Notes: generated by a model from the letters alone, not told the origin. Positions 38,611-49,269 are shown, counted from the stretch's first letter. The stretch: 64,000 nucleotides of DNA from Ptychodera flava (GCF_041260155.1 NW_027248277.1:24119322-24183321); one strand, 5' to 3'. Program-made: numbers and translations.

Positions 38611-39904
38611 CTGTGAATCTTGTGGCTATCATTACGTAAGCCCTTTCCAAAAAAAAGCACCAGCCCGCGGATGGACACATTTTGGCACCAGATTTGCAAA
38701 ACAGTGAGGTTAATGTGAGAGCCTAATGCACGCATATGAATGCTCTGCTATATATAAGTTGGAAATTTATAAAATTTAATGACTCCTTATTAAAATATGT
38801 TGTTACTTGATATACCAAAGTCCCCCTGTTGCCAGGGCCAGGGAGGCAAGCCGGCAGGGGGAGGGACTCGAAATTGCTTGGTTGTGAAGAGAGTCAATCT
38901 TTTGCCAATTTTTTACTTGGGGGATTTCATTACTTTTAGTGCACGCATTGTCCGTATTAAATGTAGTTTTGCATGGCCATGGAGGGAAAATTGTCCAAGT
39001 GCTGGCCAGGAGAGTTAGAGTAGCCAATGATACTTTTGCTCTTCCTTTACCCGATCCGAGTTTTAGCATGCGTGTGAACTACCATGATGATGATTGTCAG
39101 AAGAAACAATTTTAAACAATAAGTAGTGTATCTTGTGAGTTCCAAATTCTGATCCAATCGTGGGATGATAATTAGATACACTTTTGTTAAAGTGTAATCA
39201 TTGTAAAGCATTTAAGGAAGACGTCACAGTACTTCAGAGCCAAAATGTGCCATCAGAGTTCATCATTATCTGACATTATGAGAATAAAAACATTCTTAGG
39301 AACCTATGCACTGAATTTAAGATCAATTTCTTAACATAACAAAACACGCCTAGGGTACATATCGAACTTTCTCACCTGCCATATGAGATATATTTTTGTG
39401 CATACCTGGTGTATTTTAACATTTTATTAAGTTCAACATGTTTCAAAACAGAGATAATAAAATGTTTTATGGCAATCTTTCAATTTTTCGGCATTCCTGG
39501 TTGCCAAATTGCCAAAATATGTACAATAACGGTCAGTCTTAGTAAAGCATAAATCCCTGGAAAATTTTTGCTCTTGATCTCTTGGAGTAATACTAACACA
39601 TTGATATGTAGTTTATGACTTGTAGTTAGTAATTATTCACTATACATACTCATTACCCACAAATCTGTGACTAATTCAACAATTGTTATCATTTTTGTTT
39701 GCATTGAGCGGCACTTACAGGAGCTGGAGTCGACTTTACACAGTCACTTTATACTTGCAGTGTTGTATTAATGGTGATAGATTTCTCGCTTAGAGTCAAT
39801 ACTGAATTCGGTGACAATTGACACAATTCATTTCCAGACGTGAGTGATTCTACACAACAGATACGGATGTGCATGACAACTGACAATGATCGAACTGACA
39901 ATGT
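38611..39904. other. Intron sequence, nothing recognised
   Basis: Part of intron 2 of the BDH1-like gene. Only short, motif-free frames were seen on either strand. Confidence 0.5.
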
Positions 39905-40093
39905 TCGAAATTAAAAATGCCCTATCTCTCTGTCATCGCTATGTGGGAAAACTAAAATTCCCGATTTCACAAAACTGAGCCTGTTAAAACTTTATTTACT
40001 CCATAAGCCAAAAAAATGAGTCCCAACAAGTGGTTGATCAAAATATTGTAAAGTTTGAGAGTCTGAATATCTGTCTATGAGGCGAATTCTAAC
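39905..40093 (+). mobile_element. MITE family A, partial copy
   Basis: It matches the right half of the family: AAAACTGAGCCTGTTAAAA, ACAAGTGGTTGATCA, then the AATATCTGTC-TGAGGCGAATTCTA right end. The left half is missing. Confidence 0.65.
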
Positions 40094-40259
40094 ACAAAAC
40101 GGAAACTTTGGTTAGTTCGGCTGAGGGAATGCAGAGAAAGAAGAAGAGACTGTTTTTCATGCACGCATTTGGACAGATGGTACATATCACACAATCTCAG
40201 TTAAAAAAAACCCATAAACGTATGGGTGTGCTTTTTAAGATTTACACAACCTTTTTTAC

Positions 40260-40412
40260 CTTTAGCTTTTCTGATCAAGGGTAAGAAAGCTTTGGTTGTC
40301 CTCACAACGCCCCACAGTGTGACATCTGCCATTTCTTGGTAGGTTTCCATAGTGCACCATTCAACATGGCCGAATGTTGACCTTCCAGCATTGTTGACCA
40401 GCGCCCAAAGAC
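40260..40412 (-). CDS. BDH1-like dehydrogenase, exon 2
   Basis: This 153-nt exon has an acceptor TGTTTCAG and a donor GTAAAA, with phase 1 at both ends, matching exons 1 and 3. It codes for the NNAG motif of classical short-chain dehydrogenases ([15 protein letters not shown]). After that come METYQEM and [20 protein letters not shown], in the same order and spacing as BDH1. The NNAG segment stabilises the central sheet beside the cofactor site in this family. Confidence 0.9.
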
Positions 40413-40484
40413 CTGAAACAATCCAGCACACAACAAAATAGATTGGTATGAATGAAGAATCTCAAGTAAAATACCAAGCATATG

Positions 40485-40823
40485 TAAAGGTAGTATGCGC
40501 CTCGAAAATGAAAGACTTGAACTTTTGCTCAAACTTTCTTCAAAGAACCTTTCAAATATTCGGTTTCAAAATTAATTATAAAAATCGAGGGTCACCGTTC
40601 AAGACAATTTAACCCAACATTTACCAATATTTGAAATTCAAAATGGCCGCCATCCCCGTATTAACTCAATGGCAAAAATAAAGTTATCGATTCTCGGCAA
40701 ACCAATGAACATGTTACTCATGCCAAGAACTTTAAAAATGAACTTCCACAAGTGGTAGATATGAAAAGAATTGTAAAAATGTGAAAGTCAGAATATCTGT
40801 CCCGGAGGTGCATTCTACCTTAA
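40485..40823 (+). mobile_element. MITE family A copy
   Basis: One of the cleanest copies: left end TAAAGGTAGTATGCGCCTCG and right end GGAGGTGCATTCTACCTTAA, inverted to each other, with CAAAATGGCCGCCATCC inside. It lies in intron 1 of the BDH1-like gene, about 70 bases upstream of exon 2. Confidence 0.85.
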
Positions 40824-41064
40824 GGAAGTATGTATATTTTACTCAATTTTTTTAACATGTAAAAGGGCGAAAATACTGATATCACAATGACGTTGCAAGG
40901 CTCTAGCATATTTGTCAATAAATTTCACTTCACGCTAGAAAACGCATATTTCAACGGCATGGGCTGCTAAATAGGTATGATTATCGTGTAAGAACGTTTC
41001 CCGTTCGCCGAAAAGTATAACCAAAAGAACAATGAGCGGATCTTTAAAGTCTGTAATTGTTTGT

Positions 41065-41158
41065 AGACTGAAAGATCCGTCGCTTGAGGATGCTCCCCGG
41101 TACGTTAGGGGGAGGCGTAGAGAGCTTAAGCGCCCTCGAGCGACGGATCTTCCAGTCT
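41065..41158. repeat. Near-perfect 94-bp hairpin
   Basis: The first 25 bases (AGACTGAAAGATCCGTCGCT and on) return inverted at the end (GCGACGGATCTTCCAGTCT). Inside there is a second, smaller GC-rich stem (CTCCCC with GGGGAG). It may be a small foldback element or a structured RNA. No coding content. Confidence 0.6.
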
Positions 41159-41537
41159 AAAAAGTTTTGCGTTAATACTGTCTTTCGTCGGTCTGATATT
41201 AATGTGTTGTCCACGCTGTCCCGACCGGATGGATAATTTTGATGCCTTGAAATATCAGTCCATGATATGCGCAAAAAAGGGCTTTGACTACTCGTTTGGA
41301 AAAATACTTATTCGAAATCAGCAGTTGGTCTAACACTTAAGGTTTAAAATAAAGTATAATTTTCCAATGAAATAGAATTAACAGAGGGTTTGACATTGTT
41401 TTTCAGATTTCTTTGTAGATTGATTCATTTGCTTATGTATGTATCGTTCCTGATACAGTTTGCAGACTAGATGTACTAACAAGCTACGATTAATGAGCGC
41501 AAACAGAATCACTGTTCTGAGCATGAGTAGAAACTGT

Positions 41538-41646
41538 ATCTGTGGCTGAGTTGGCTGCTTCCGTGCGGGTCATAAAAGGTCATCCCCCGCCACGGAGTTG
41601 ACCTTTTGATGACCCGCATAGAGACGCAGCCTACCCACCCACAGAT
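41538..41646. repeat. Foldback element, about 109 bp
   Basis: The left arm ATCTGTGGCTGAGTTGGCTG, continuing to GCGGGTCATAAAAGGTCA, matches the inverse of the right arm, which ends GCCTACCCACCCACAGAT. Arms are about 45 bases with a short loop. It lies 100 bases from the LINE at 41745. Confidence 0.6.
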
Positions 41647-41900
41647 ATCTGGGTTTGCACAGCATGTACAGCCTAGGGTAGAGGTTAAAAGTTTGTTTTG
41701 CAGGCGACACAACAGAGTTTACACCAGGCAACTCGTCCAAGCGTTTGGATCGCTAGAGGGCGTCGGTGAAGGCACCTAGCTGTCACATCGTGTCCAGAAT
41801 ATTTGTTAGTTTTTTCAACTACAGAGACTTTTTGCAATAGCAAACCGTCCTATCCATTAGTTAAAGTGGTAGTGCCGTCTCCGGAGGTGTAATTTTGGAG

Positions 41901-42854
41901 ATGGGAGTCTCTATAGACATTTGGAGAGCCAGAATTGGTACGTTCAGCCTTCCATCCAGCGGGACAGGCGTTCGCCATGATTGTGACGTCAGTGTTGGTG
42001 CGGTATGCTTAGCCCTACGGCTAGTAATGTTTGCTACGCTGCTACTATCTGGTGATGTGGAAACCAACCCTGGTCCAAACCAAAGCAGTCAACAGTCCTC
42101 TGATAAAAGGCAGACTAGACAGACCACGTTATTTGGCTCCAAACCTTCTACAAGCAGTGAAAATCCTGAACTCGGAGATGTCTTACGTGAGTTACGTAAT
42201 ATGAAATGTGACTTGAGTAAGAAAATGGACAAGATGGCAACAGACCTGAACAGGAAAATAGACAGCCTTGTTGACGATATGCAAGAAATAAAACAAGAAC
42301 TCACAGAAGCGAGAGAAGAAACCGCTCGGTTAGCTGACGAGAACAAGGTATTGACTGAACAAGTTTACGATCTGAACAACGAACTTGATTCCATGAGGGG
42401 CCAGATGAAACGGGACAATTTGATTTTCAAAGGTATCGAGCAAGATGAAGACGAATCATGGGACCAATCCGAAGCAAAGGTTAGATCTCTTATCTCTGAG
42501 AAACTTGGTATTGACGGCCAATGTATTGAGTTTGATCGTGTCCATCGGCTTACAAGTGCTCGCTCTCGCCCACAACCGATTATCGCGAAATTCAACCGTT
42601 ACCAGCAACGAAAACAGGTGTATGAAGCAGCCAAGGTTTTGAAAGATACCGAGTTCAAGGTAACTGAAGATTTTACTAAAAGAGTGAGAGACATACGACG
42701 AAAACTCGGACACCATCTGGCAGCGGCGAGAGCAGAGGGAAAGAGGGCATTCCTGTCGTACGACAAACTCAAAATCGACGGCACTACATACATCTACGAT
42801 AACGCATGTGATGATATCCGTCCTTTGTCTGGTAGGTCGACTCGCAACAGATAG
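41901..42854 (+). CDS. LINE ORF1: 2A peptide, coiled coil, RRM-like region
   Basis: The frame is open further up, but the first ATG is at 41901. Residues near 33-50 are hydrophobic and run into LLLSGDVETNPGP, a canonical 2A signal (GDVExNPGP) at which ribosomes skip the last Gly-Pro bond (42072-42077). After it come about 30 polar residues, then a heptad-rich coiled coil (KMDKMATDLNRKIDSLVDDM through EQVYDLNNEL). Next is a MKRDNLIFKGI segment with WDQSEAKVRSLISEKLG and RVHRL, as in type II ORF1 RRM and C-terminal domains, which bind RNA as a trimer in L1. 2A-bearing LINEs of this kind are known from sea urchin and other invertebrates. The frame ends at a TAG at 42852-42854 and is intact. Confidence 0.85.
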   Translation: MGVSIDIWRARIGTFSLPSSGTGVRHDCDVSVGAVCLALRLVMFATLLLSGDVETNPGPNQSSQQSSDKRQTRQTTLFGSKPSTSSENPELGDVLRELRNMKCDLSKKMDKMATDLNRKIDSLVDDMQEIKQELTEAREETARLADENKVLTEQVYDLNNELDSMRGQMKRDNLIFKGIEQDEDESWDQSEAKVRSLISEKLGIDGQCIEFDRVHRLTSARSRPQPIIAKFNRYQQRKQVYEAAKVLKDTEFKVTEDFTKRVRDIRRKLGHHLAAARAEGKRAFLSYDKLKIDGTTYIYDNACDDIRPLSGRSTRNR

Positions 42855-43727
42855 GATGAAGGCCAAGGCCAAGTTGAAAGCGACACCAGTAATAACATTC
42901 CGAATACTTCTTTCTCCGAAAAACATTCTGATTTGGCACCGGAAACCAATTCTGTACGTATTCATTGTATTTCCTGGAATATACATGGTTTGACATCTAA
43001 AATGTGTGATGTAGATTTTACTTCTCATTTACAAAACTTCGATTTGATTATGCTAACAGAAACTTGGATGGGCATAGATTGCAATTATGACCTACCGGGA
43101 TTTAGATCATTTCACAAAGCTGGGTCAAAAAAATCTAAATATGGGAGACATTCTGGAGGAATTTCTATTTTTTACCGAGAGTCACTTTCTTTGGTGGTCA
43201 ACTGTATCCCGAGTATTTCTGATAATATTGTTTGGATGTCTTTATATAATGTGATTTCTGTAAATATACCTACAATAATGCTAGCTGTTGTGTATATTCC
43301 TCCAGATAATACAGGAAATAACAGTTTGGAATGTACTTTTGAGATTTTAGAGCAAGAGTTGGCTAGATTTGTCAGTGAATTTCCTAATGCTCAGTTATAT
43401 GTTGTAGGCGATTTTAATGCCCGTACAGCCAACGAACCAGACACTCCAAATGATTGTGTTATAAAATATGTGTGTCCTGAAAATGCAATTTTGACTGATG
43501 GTGATGTAAATATTCCTGTTCGTATGAATAGAGATAATACTTGTAATTCTGCTGGAAAGAGATTTCTCGAGTTCTGTAAAACTACAAATTTACGTATTGT
43601 TAATGTTAGGTTGTTTAAAGAACTGGGTAGTGGTGATTTCATATTTATAACTGATAGAGGATCAAGTGTCATTGATTTTCTCTTTGCTCAGCCATGTCAT
43701 TTTGTAATATTGTCAAATTTTATGTAG
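42855..43727 (+). CDS. LINE ORF2 N-terminal part: APE-type endonuclease
   Basis: The frame begins directly after the ORF1 stop, in the same reading frame, and has no nearby in-frame ATG. It carries the apurinic-endonuclease motifs in order: ISWNIHGL, LTETWM, SGGISIFYR, VVYIPP, VVGDFNAR and TDRGSSVIDFLF. The final SDHQPLVFDF motif follows just beyond 43690 in another frame, so a small indel lies there and another near 43800. This domain nicks the target DNA to start reverse transcription. Confidence 0.85.
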   Translation, partial: DEGQGQVESDTSNNIPNTSFSEKHSDLAPETNSVRIHCISWNIHGLTSKMCDVDFTSHLQNFDLIMLTETWMGIDCNYDLPGFRSFHKAGSKKSKYGRHSGGISIFYRESLSLVVNCIPSISDNIVWMSLYNVISVNIPTIMLAVVYIPPDNTGNNSLECTFEILEQELARFVSEFPNAQLYVVGDFNARTANEPDTPNDCVIKYVCPENAILTDGDVNIPVRMNRDNTCNSAGKRFLEFCKTTNLRIVNVRLFKELGSGDFIFITDRGSSVIDFLFAQPCHFVILSNFM

Positions 43728-43757
43728 ATATCAAAATAAAATCAGACCATCAACCTC

Positions 43758-46459
43758 TTGTTTTCGATTTTAATGCCTCAGCAAGATCAGTCAAGTTTGA
43801 GCAATGTAACTTTGAACACCATTGATGACTCCAGAAATACAGATGTTAGCACGCCCATTGTGAAGTATGTATGGCAAAATGACAAATATGCAAATTACCT
43901 TGAGTATTGGAATTCTATTCAAACTAGAAGACAGATGTGTGATTTTCATTCTCTTGTTGATGAATTGAATGTGGAACAAGCTGCTGATTGTCTTTTGAGA
44001 ATGTTTCAGGCAGCTGCGGTTGGAATGAAACGTACAAATGAGTGTAATTCTAGATCAAGTAGAAAATCGTGTATTGAAAACTCCTGGTTTGATACCGAAT
44101 GTAGAAAATTTAAGCGCATTTTAAGTACAAGGGTAAACAGATTTAGAAATAATAGATCCTTGTGTAATTTAGAAGAACTTATAAAGTGTAAACGTGAGTA
44201 CAGAGAGTTGGTCGCCCACAAAAAGAAAGATTATAATAGTTCTAATTTAGATAAATTAGTTTGTGCAGCCAGACAAGTAAATTCCAAGTATTTTTGGTCA
44301 TTGGTAAAGGGGAGGTCTACCCCACCATCTTGTAATATAAATACTGATGACTGGTATCAGTACTTTGCAACATTATTGAATACACCAAGTGTAACTAATG
44401 ATAATTATCATCAACTGTATGATGAAATTACAGATTTTGTTGACAACTTTGAGCTAGATGTAAGAAATGAATCTGCTGATTTGGAGTCTTTAAATGCTGT
44501 AATTTCTTTAGATGAAGTTGACACATGTATTAACAAGCTCAAAGTTGGTAAAGCTCCTGGCATTGATGGTATTTCTTCAGAATTCTATAAGAATTGTCCA
44601 CATATAGCACGAGTAATGATGTGTAAACTTTTTAACTCGGTCTTTGATTCTGGAGTTTTCCCCTCCTGTTGGTCACAAGGTGTTATTGCTCCAATTTTTA
44701 AAAAAGGAGACCGAGATCTTGCCAGTAATTATAGAGGAATTACTCTGCTGCCAATAATGGGTAAGATTTTCTGTAATATTTTAGACAATAGATTGCGCCA
44801 TTGGATAGATAATAACTATCCTATAGTGGACGAGCAAGCAGGTTTTCGCAAAGCTTACTGTACTTCAGATAACTTGTTTATTCTTCATACAATCATTTCT
44901 AAATACTTGGCACATAAAAAAGGTCGACTGTATGTAGCTTTCATTGATTTTGAAAAAGCATTCGATCGGATTAACCACTACTGCATGTTTTATAAATTAC
45001 TCAAATCAGGTGTACATGGTAAAATGTATAAGGTACTTTTCTCAATGTATCAACATGTTAAATCCTGTGTGAGAACACCAAATGGAATTACCGACTTTTT
45101 TAATTGTAGCCTTGGTGTTCAACAAGGCTCAGTATTGTCACCTTTATTGTTCAATATATTTGTCAATGATATTGGGGAAGTATTACAGAACACAGAGTAT
45201 TTTTCTGGGGTTGACATTGGCCTTCTCAAATCATCTATTTATTATTTGCTGATGATTTAACCCTTGTTAGTAGTTCTAAAATTGGTTTACAGCGTTTATT
45301 GAACCAGTTGTATGATTACTGTAATACATGGAAATTAACTGTTAACATTAACAAAACCAAAATCATTGTTTTTAGAAGGGGTGGAAGTCTGAAAAAGTAC
45401 GAAAGATGGTTCTATAATGGGCAACGAGTGGCAGTAACCTCCTTTCAAAGTTACCTGGGTATTGTTCTTTCATGGACTGGACAGTGGTTTCTAGCCCAAA
45501 AAAGTCTGAGTGAACAGGCCAATAAGGCTCTTTTTAGTTTGAAAAGCTGTCTATGTAAATTTGGTAATATTCCAGCAACAATGGCTTTAAAAAATTTTTG
45601 ACTGTAAAATCATGCCAATCCTCCTGTATGGTTGTGAAATTTGGGGATTTCATCCTGCACCAGACGTTGAAAAAATCCACAACAATATGCTGCGTTATAT
45701 CCTCAGGTTATATCACAATACATCAATTATTGCCATGAGAGGAGAATTGGGCAGAGTGTCTTTAAGAGTACCAAGATATCTTAGAATTGTTAAATATTGG
45801 CTCAGAATTGTAAAAATGGATAGAAACAGGCTCACCCACAAATGTTATGTATTTCAATTAGACAATATTGATGTGAACAGGTACGACTTTTGGGCAAAGA
45901 GTGTAAGACACTTATTACAAAGTTATGGTTTTGGGGAAGTCTGGAACCAACAAGGGGTGGGCAATGAATCTGCTTTTTTAAATATCTTCAAACAGAGATG
46001 CATCGATATTGACATGCAATCATGGCTAGAGGATATGAGTAAATCAAAGAAACTGAGTACTTATTCAACCTTTAAAAAACAACTTATTTTTGAGCCATAT
46101 TTGAACTTTATGATAAACCTGTATTCAAAATAGCATTATCAAAATTTAGAATTTCCGCACATACTTTAAAAATTGAGACTGGCAGATGGAATAATATTCC
46201 AAGAATTGATCGAATATGTGAAATGTGTAATTTGAATCTTGTCGAGGATGAGTTCCATTTTCTTCTTGTCTGCCCAAAGTATAGAGATTTAAGATGTAAA
46301 TATATTGCCACATATTATTTTAATCCACCGCTTGTATATAAATTTGCGATACTTCTTTCCACTTGTAATAGTGCTACTTTGAGAAATTTAAGCAGATATA
46401 TTTTCTATGCCACACAACTCAGGGAGAATACCCTGCTTAACCAGGGCAACAGTCTGTAA
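43758..46459 (+). pseudogene. LINE ORF2 reverse transcriptase and C-terminal region
   Basis: The main frame (43758-45260) has GKAPGIDGISSEFYK, GVIAPIFKKGDRDLASNYRG, EQAGFR, AFIDFEKAFDRINH and LGVQQGSVLSPLLFNIF. The catalytic FADDLTLVS follows in another frame from about 45240, then NINKTKIIVFRRGG. Further frames (45612-46133 and from about 46140) carry the thumb-like LLYGCEIWG block and a CEMCNLNLVEDEFHFLLVC zinc-knuckle-like motif near the C-terminus. Frame changes near 45240, 45600 and 46135 break it. No RNase H domain was seen, as expected for the CR1/L2 group. Confidence 0.85.
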
Positions 46460-46592
46460 CTTTTCCAGTGTTTGTAATACTGTATAAAATGTTATTTACT
46501 AGCGATCCTTACAATATATCGCTAACGTTTGTACTTCATGGCCGGAGGCCAATAGTACTGAAATAAAGAATCTATCTAACTCGTCCAAGCGT

Positions 46593-47340
46593 CAGGCGAC
46601 TCGTAGCCACATCGCCTGACCTCCTCGGGAGGCGACGATGTCACGCAACCTAAGCAAATACCATGGAGTATATTATGCTAGTCGCTTATCAATGTACACT
46701 CAATCAGTGTATATCACATTTTCCAGACAGTCACACAGTAACCTTTACTCACATCACTCATTACAGCTATACATCATGACTTCACACCATGTCTGACAGG
46801 GATTTGAGTTCCCGGCTCCGCCTCCCACCAGGGTGGTGGGGTCACCTTCAAAGAGGGGTCATGTATTTTTCAAACAGCACAGGGGGTATCACTTGATTTT
46901 CATAAGTATCCATCTCGTCAAAAAGCAGTTTCAGTCACATGAACATTTTGCTTTGGCAAGTGTATACAAGCTTGTCTTCTTGTAAATTGAGCTCGTTGAG
47001 AGCAATTAACAATTGATATCAACCTTTGGCTGAGGTAAGGCAATGGTTAGGCGCATGCAGCTATATGTTAAACTGAAACCTGGCTAACATTGAAAGGTTA
47101 CCCTTGTGCTGTTGCATAGCACTACTGTTGATATCTGACAAGTTGTTAGGAAAGAGATGTATTAAATTTATCTGGGTCAATAAACAAAAAGGCTGGAATA
47201 TAAATGAAAACTTTCAATTCCTCCGTTTTATGTCACTGAGCAGTAAGTCAGAAAAACATATAAATACACCTTTTTGTATTTAACTTAAAATATGAAATAT
47301 TTAGTAGAGTACACTGTCTAAGTATCCCCAACCTTCAGAT
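46593..47340. other. Intron sequence with one small hairpin
   Basis: Directly after the LINE target repeat is a 9-bp stem, GTCAGGCGA with TCGCCTGAC (46591-46620). Otherwise nothing recognisable was found in this part of intron 1 of the BDH1-like gene. Confidence 0.45.
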
Positions 47341-47470
47341 GGCATTATGGTTTAGTGGCAAGAGTATTCCACTGGGGAGCTTGTCCTTGATCAAGTACTT
47401 TTTATACCGTAGGTCACTTTGTGTCTCCCTACCCCAGGAGTATAGTGAGTGCCTAGGCCTGTAAATTTGC
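47341..47470 (+). mobile_element. Probable tRNA-derived SINE fragment
   Basis: It opens with a box-A-like TATGGTTTAGTGGCAAGAGT and has TTCCACTGGGGAGC. The end resembles SINE tails with CTCCCTACCCCAGGAGTATA and AGTGCCTAGGCCTG. Box B is weak. It is a different family from the SINE at 4199. Confidence 0.5.
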
Positions 47471-48470
47471 TATTTGACCCTTTCGTGGCCTTACATCCTG
47501 GCAATGGTGCTATGAGGGAATCCAAATTGCAAAATTTTCATCTGAAAATGCATCTACGTGAAAATGCACAATTTCCGTTGGAAGTGCGGCCCTGAGGAAA
47601 TGTGGTTTAATGTTACTGAGTTTTCAAATCAACCTAGTAGACATATATCAACAGAAATACCAGGATGTGTGGTCTATGAAGGGATCATGGAAATGGCCAT
47701 GTAGGCAATGGCTCAATGCCTGTTGTGAAGTACAAGATATGTACATTACATGTACAGAACTGAACAAATACTACACTTGCTGCAACTAAATCGGCATGTG
47801 AATATCAAAACACAACAGCAGACTAATCACTTTACATGTGGCGGTGAGCTGTCGCATAGACCGTTGGGTGAATGCGATGGCCAACACCAGCCAGTAGCTG
47901 CTACAAAGAATAGGGGCCAGTCTAAACAAATCCCCAATTCATCACAATCTGTCAACCAAAGGGAGCAAAGGAGATAAATTCAATGCAGTTATCAGTGATG
48001 TACTCAGGAGAGAAGAATAAACGTAACACGCAAACTCAGATAAAGTTCAGAAATTATTTGGAAACTGTTCAAAATACTGATAGTGACAATGGCATATCAG
48101 ACTCAGAGCTTTTTACTTTGGAAGAGGATGGTGTTATTGCAATCCATGAAACTGGCAGCAGCATAATTGATGAAGAACTTTTCTGAACCTTCGGAGACAC
48201 AGTACACAGTGTGTACAAGTTCTGGGAGAAGAGCAGAATCTTAGAAAAACACTCTTTTCGGATGTTATAAAGTTATTGTATCTAAGGTGCACTGGTAAAG
48301 GCCAGTGTGATCATTCAAAATTGGATAAATTTACTCAAGCAATGTGGGGAAGGGGTAATGATTTTTTTGCAATCTTGAAAGAAGGGTCATAAATTATGGG
48401 GCGCAATGGCAATGGGTAGGGGGTCCCCGGCCATAATAACTGGACGTTCCCTTATCACTGGACACGTCTT
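47471..48470. other. Intron sequence, nothing firmly recognised
   Basis: Two short frames (47750-47977 and 47983-48186) have no recognisable domain. The second is acidic and could be a decayed coding fragment, but nothing supports it as a gene. Confidence 0.4.
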
Positions 48471-48501
48471 TACTCAATGTATTGTGTGATGTGAGGTTTA
48501 C

Positions 48502-48907
48502 CATGATCCCCGACTTTCTTCTTCACAAAATCTACAGCACTTCTTATCTGTTCTTCGTCGGTGACGTCCAGCTGCAGGACGTGAAGGCGGTCAGACGACA
48601 TCTTCTGAAGTTCAACTGCTCCATCTCCGCCACTGTCTTTCAACAAGCATCCCGCAAAGACCGTCAGCCCGGCGTCGTGCAGTCGCCGAGCAGTGGCGTG
48701 TCCAAACCCCGTGTCGCAGCCAGTGATCAGCACTGCTTTCCCGTGAGGACTCAGCCGGGTTTCAGTCTTCCAGACGAGCATAATGACTGCAAGGATAACT
48801 GATAACACAGCTGATACAACTGCAAAGGTTGTATTGCCATTGGACATGAATATCACCGCAAATAGCGAGATGCAGACGCATGTTGATAGCTTCACAAGAG
48901 CGGACAT
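48502..48907 (-). CDS. BDH1-like dehydrogenase, exon 1
   Basis: The exon encodes a hydrophobic N-terminus with two stretches (STCVCISLFAVIFM and TFAVVSAVLSVILAVIML), then the cofactor-binding TGCDTGFG motif (TGxxxGxG), FAGCLLKDSGGDG and LHVLQLDVTDEEQI. These words match BDH1 closely, including the GCLxKDxGxDG block. The start chosen is the ATG at 48907 because the longer open frame lacks an upstream ATG. The donor is GTAAAC at 48501-48500 in phase 1. Together with exons at 40260-40412 and 36939-37399 this gives a full-length classical SDR of about 340 residues. A mitochondrial or membrane-bound enzyme acting on 3-hydroxybutyrate or a related hydroxy substrate is likely. Retinol or 17-beta-steroid dehydrogenases of the same SDR branch are the main alternative. 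Confidence 0.88.
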
Positions 48908-48989
48908 CTTTACAAGCTGAGGACATGACCTGGTCGAGATTAGCTTCGTTGTCACAGCAAAGTGCGCCAATAGCGGTAGGGATTGACAT

Positions 48990-49135
48990 GAATTGTGATA
49001 ATATTTCTTATGGAAGATGTTATTCGCACCTCAGTGGTGCGGATAAGAGTCTAAATTTCTTATCCCCCGGCAGCGGTGTGAATAAGAAAAGTAAATTTCT
49101 TATTCGTCCCGCAGCGGTGGAAATGGCCACTCCAT
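48990..49135. promoter_or_regulatory. Twin hairpins upstream of BDH1-like gene
   Basis: Two similar imperfect palindromes follow each other: GGATAAGAGTCTAAATTTCTTATCC and, 14-15 bases on, one with AATAAGAAA and TTTCTTATT arms. Each is next to a CAGTGGTG or CAGCGGTG word. They lie 80-200 bases upstream of the start codon, so they may fall in the promoter or 5' leader. Function is unknown. Confidence 0.35.
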
Positions 49136-49269
49136 GCTATTAATTCCTAGTTTACCTGTGTAGGCGGTGACGTGCAAGCCATGGCATTTGATCATTGCTA
49201 GAAAAGGGCACGCTTGTTGTCAAATTTTAAATTTTACAACATGCAATGTGTTTGGGGGAAAAGGCAAGG

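Larger units (their letters stand above)
41745..46577 (+). mobile_element. Full-length CR1/L2-group LINE with 2A-bearing ORF1
   Basis: The element is flanked by the 15-bp direct repeat AACTCGTCCAAGCGT (41730-41744 and 46578-46592), so both ends are known. It has a short 5' leader, an ORF1, an apurinic-type endonuclease, a reverse transcriptase and a C-terminal zinc-knuckle-like region. The 3' tail, AATAAAGAATCTATCT, resembles the short-repeat tails of CR1/L2-type LINEs rather than a poly(A). ORF2 has roughly five frame changes, so the copy is inactive but not old. It sits in intron 1 of the BDH1-like gene, on the opposite strand. Confidence 0.9.

Noticed and set aside
42456-43028. A 190-codon minus-strand frame
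   Set aside because: It is antisense to LINE ORF1/ORF2 and has no motif.
47750-48186. Two adjacent short frames, the second acidic
   Set aside because: No domain, splice signals or relatives were recognised; they lie within an intron of the BDH1-like gene on the opposite strand.
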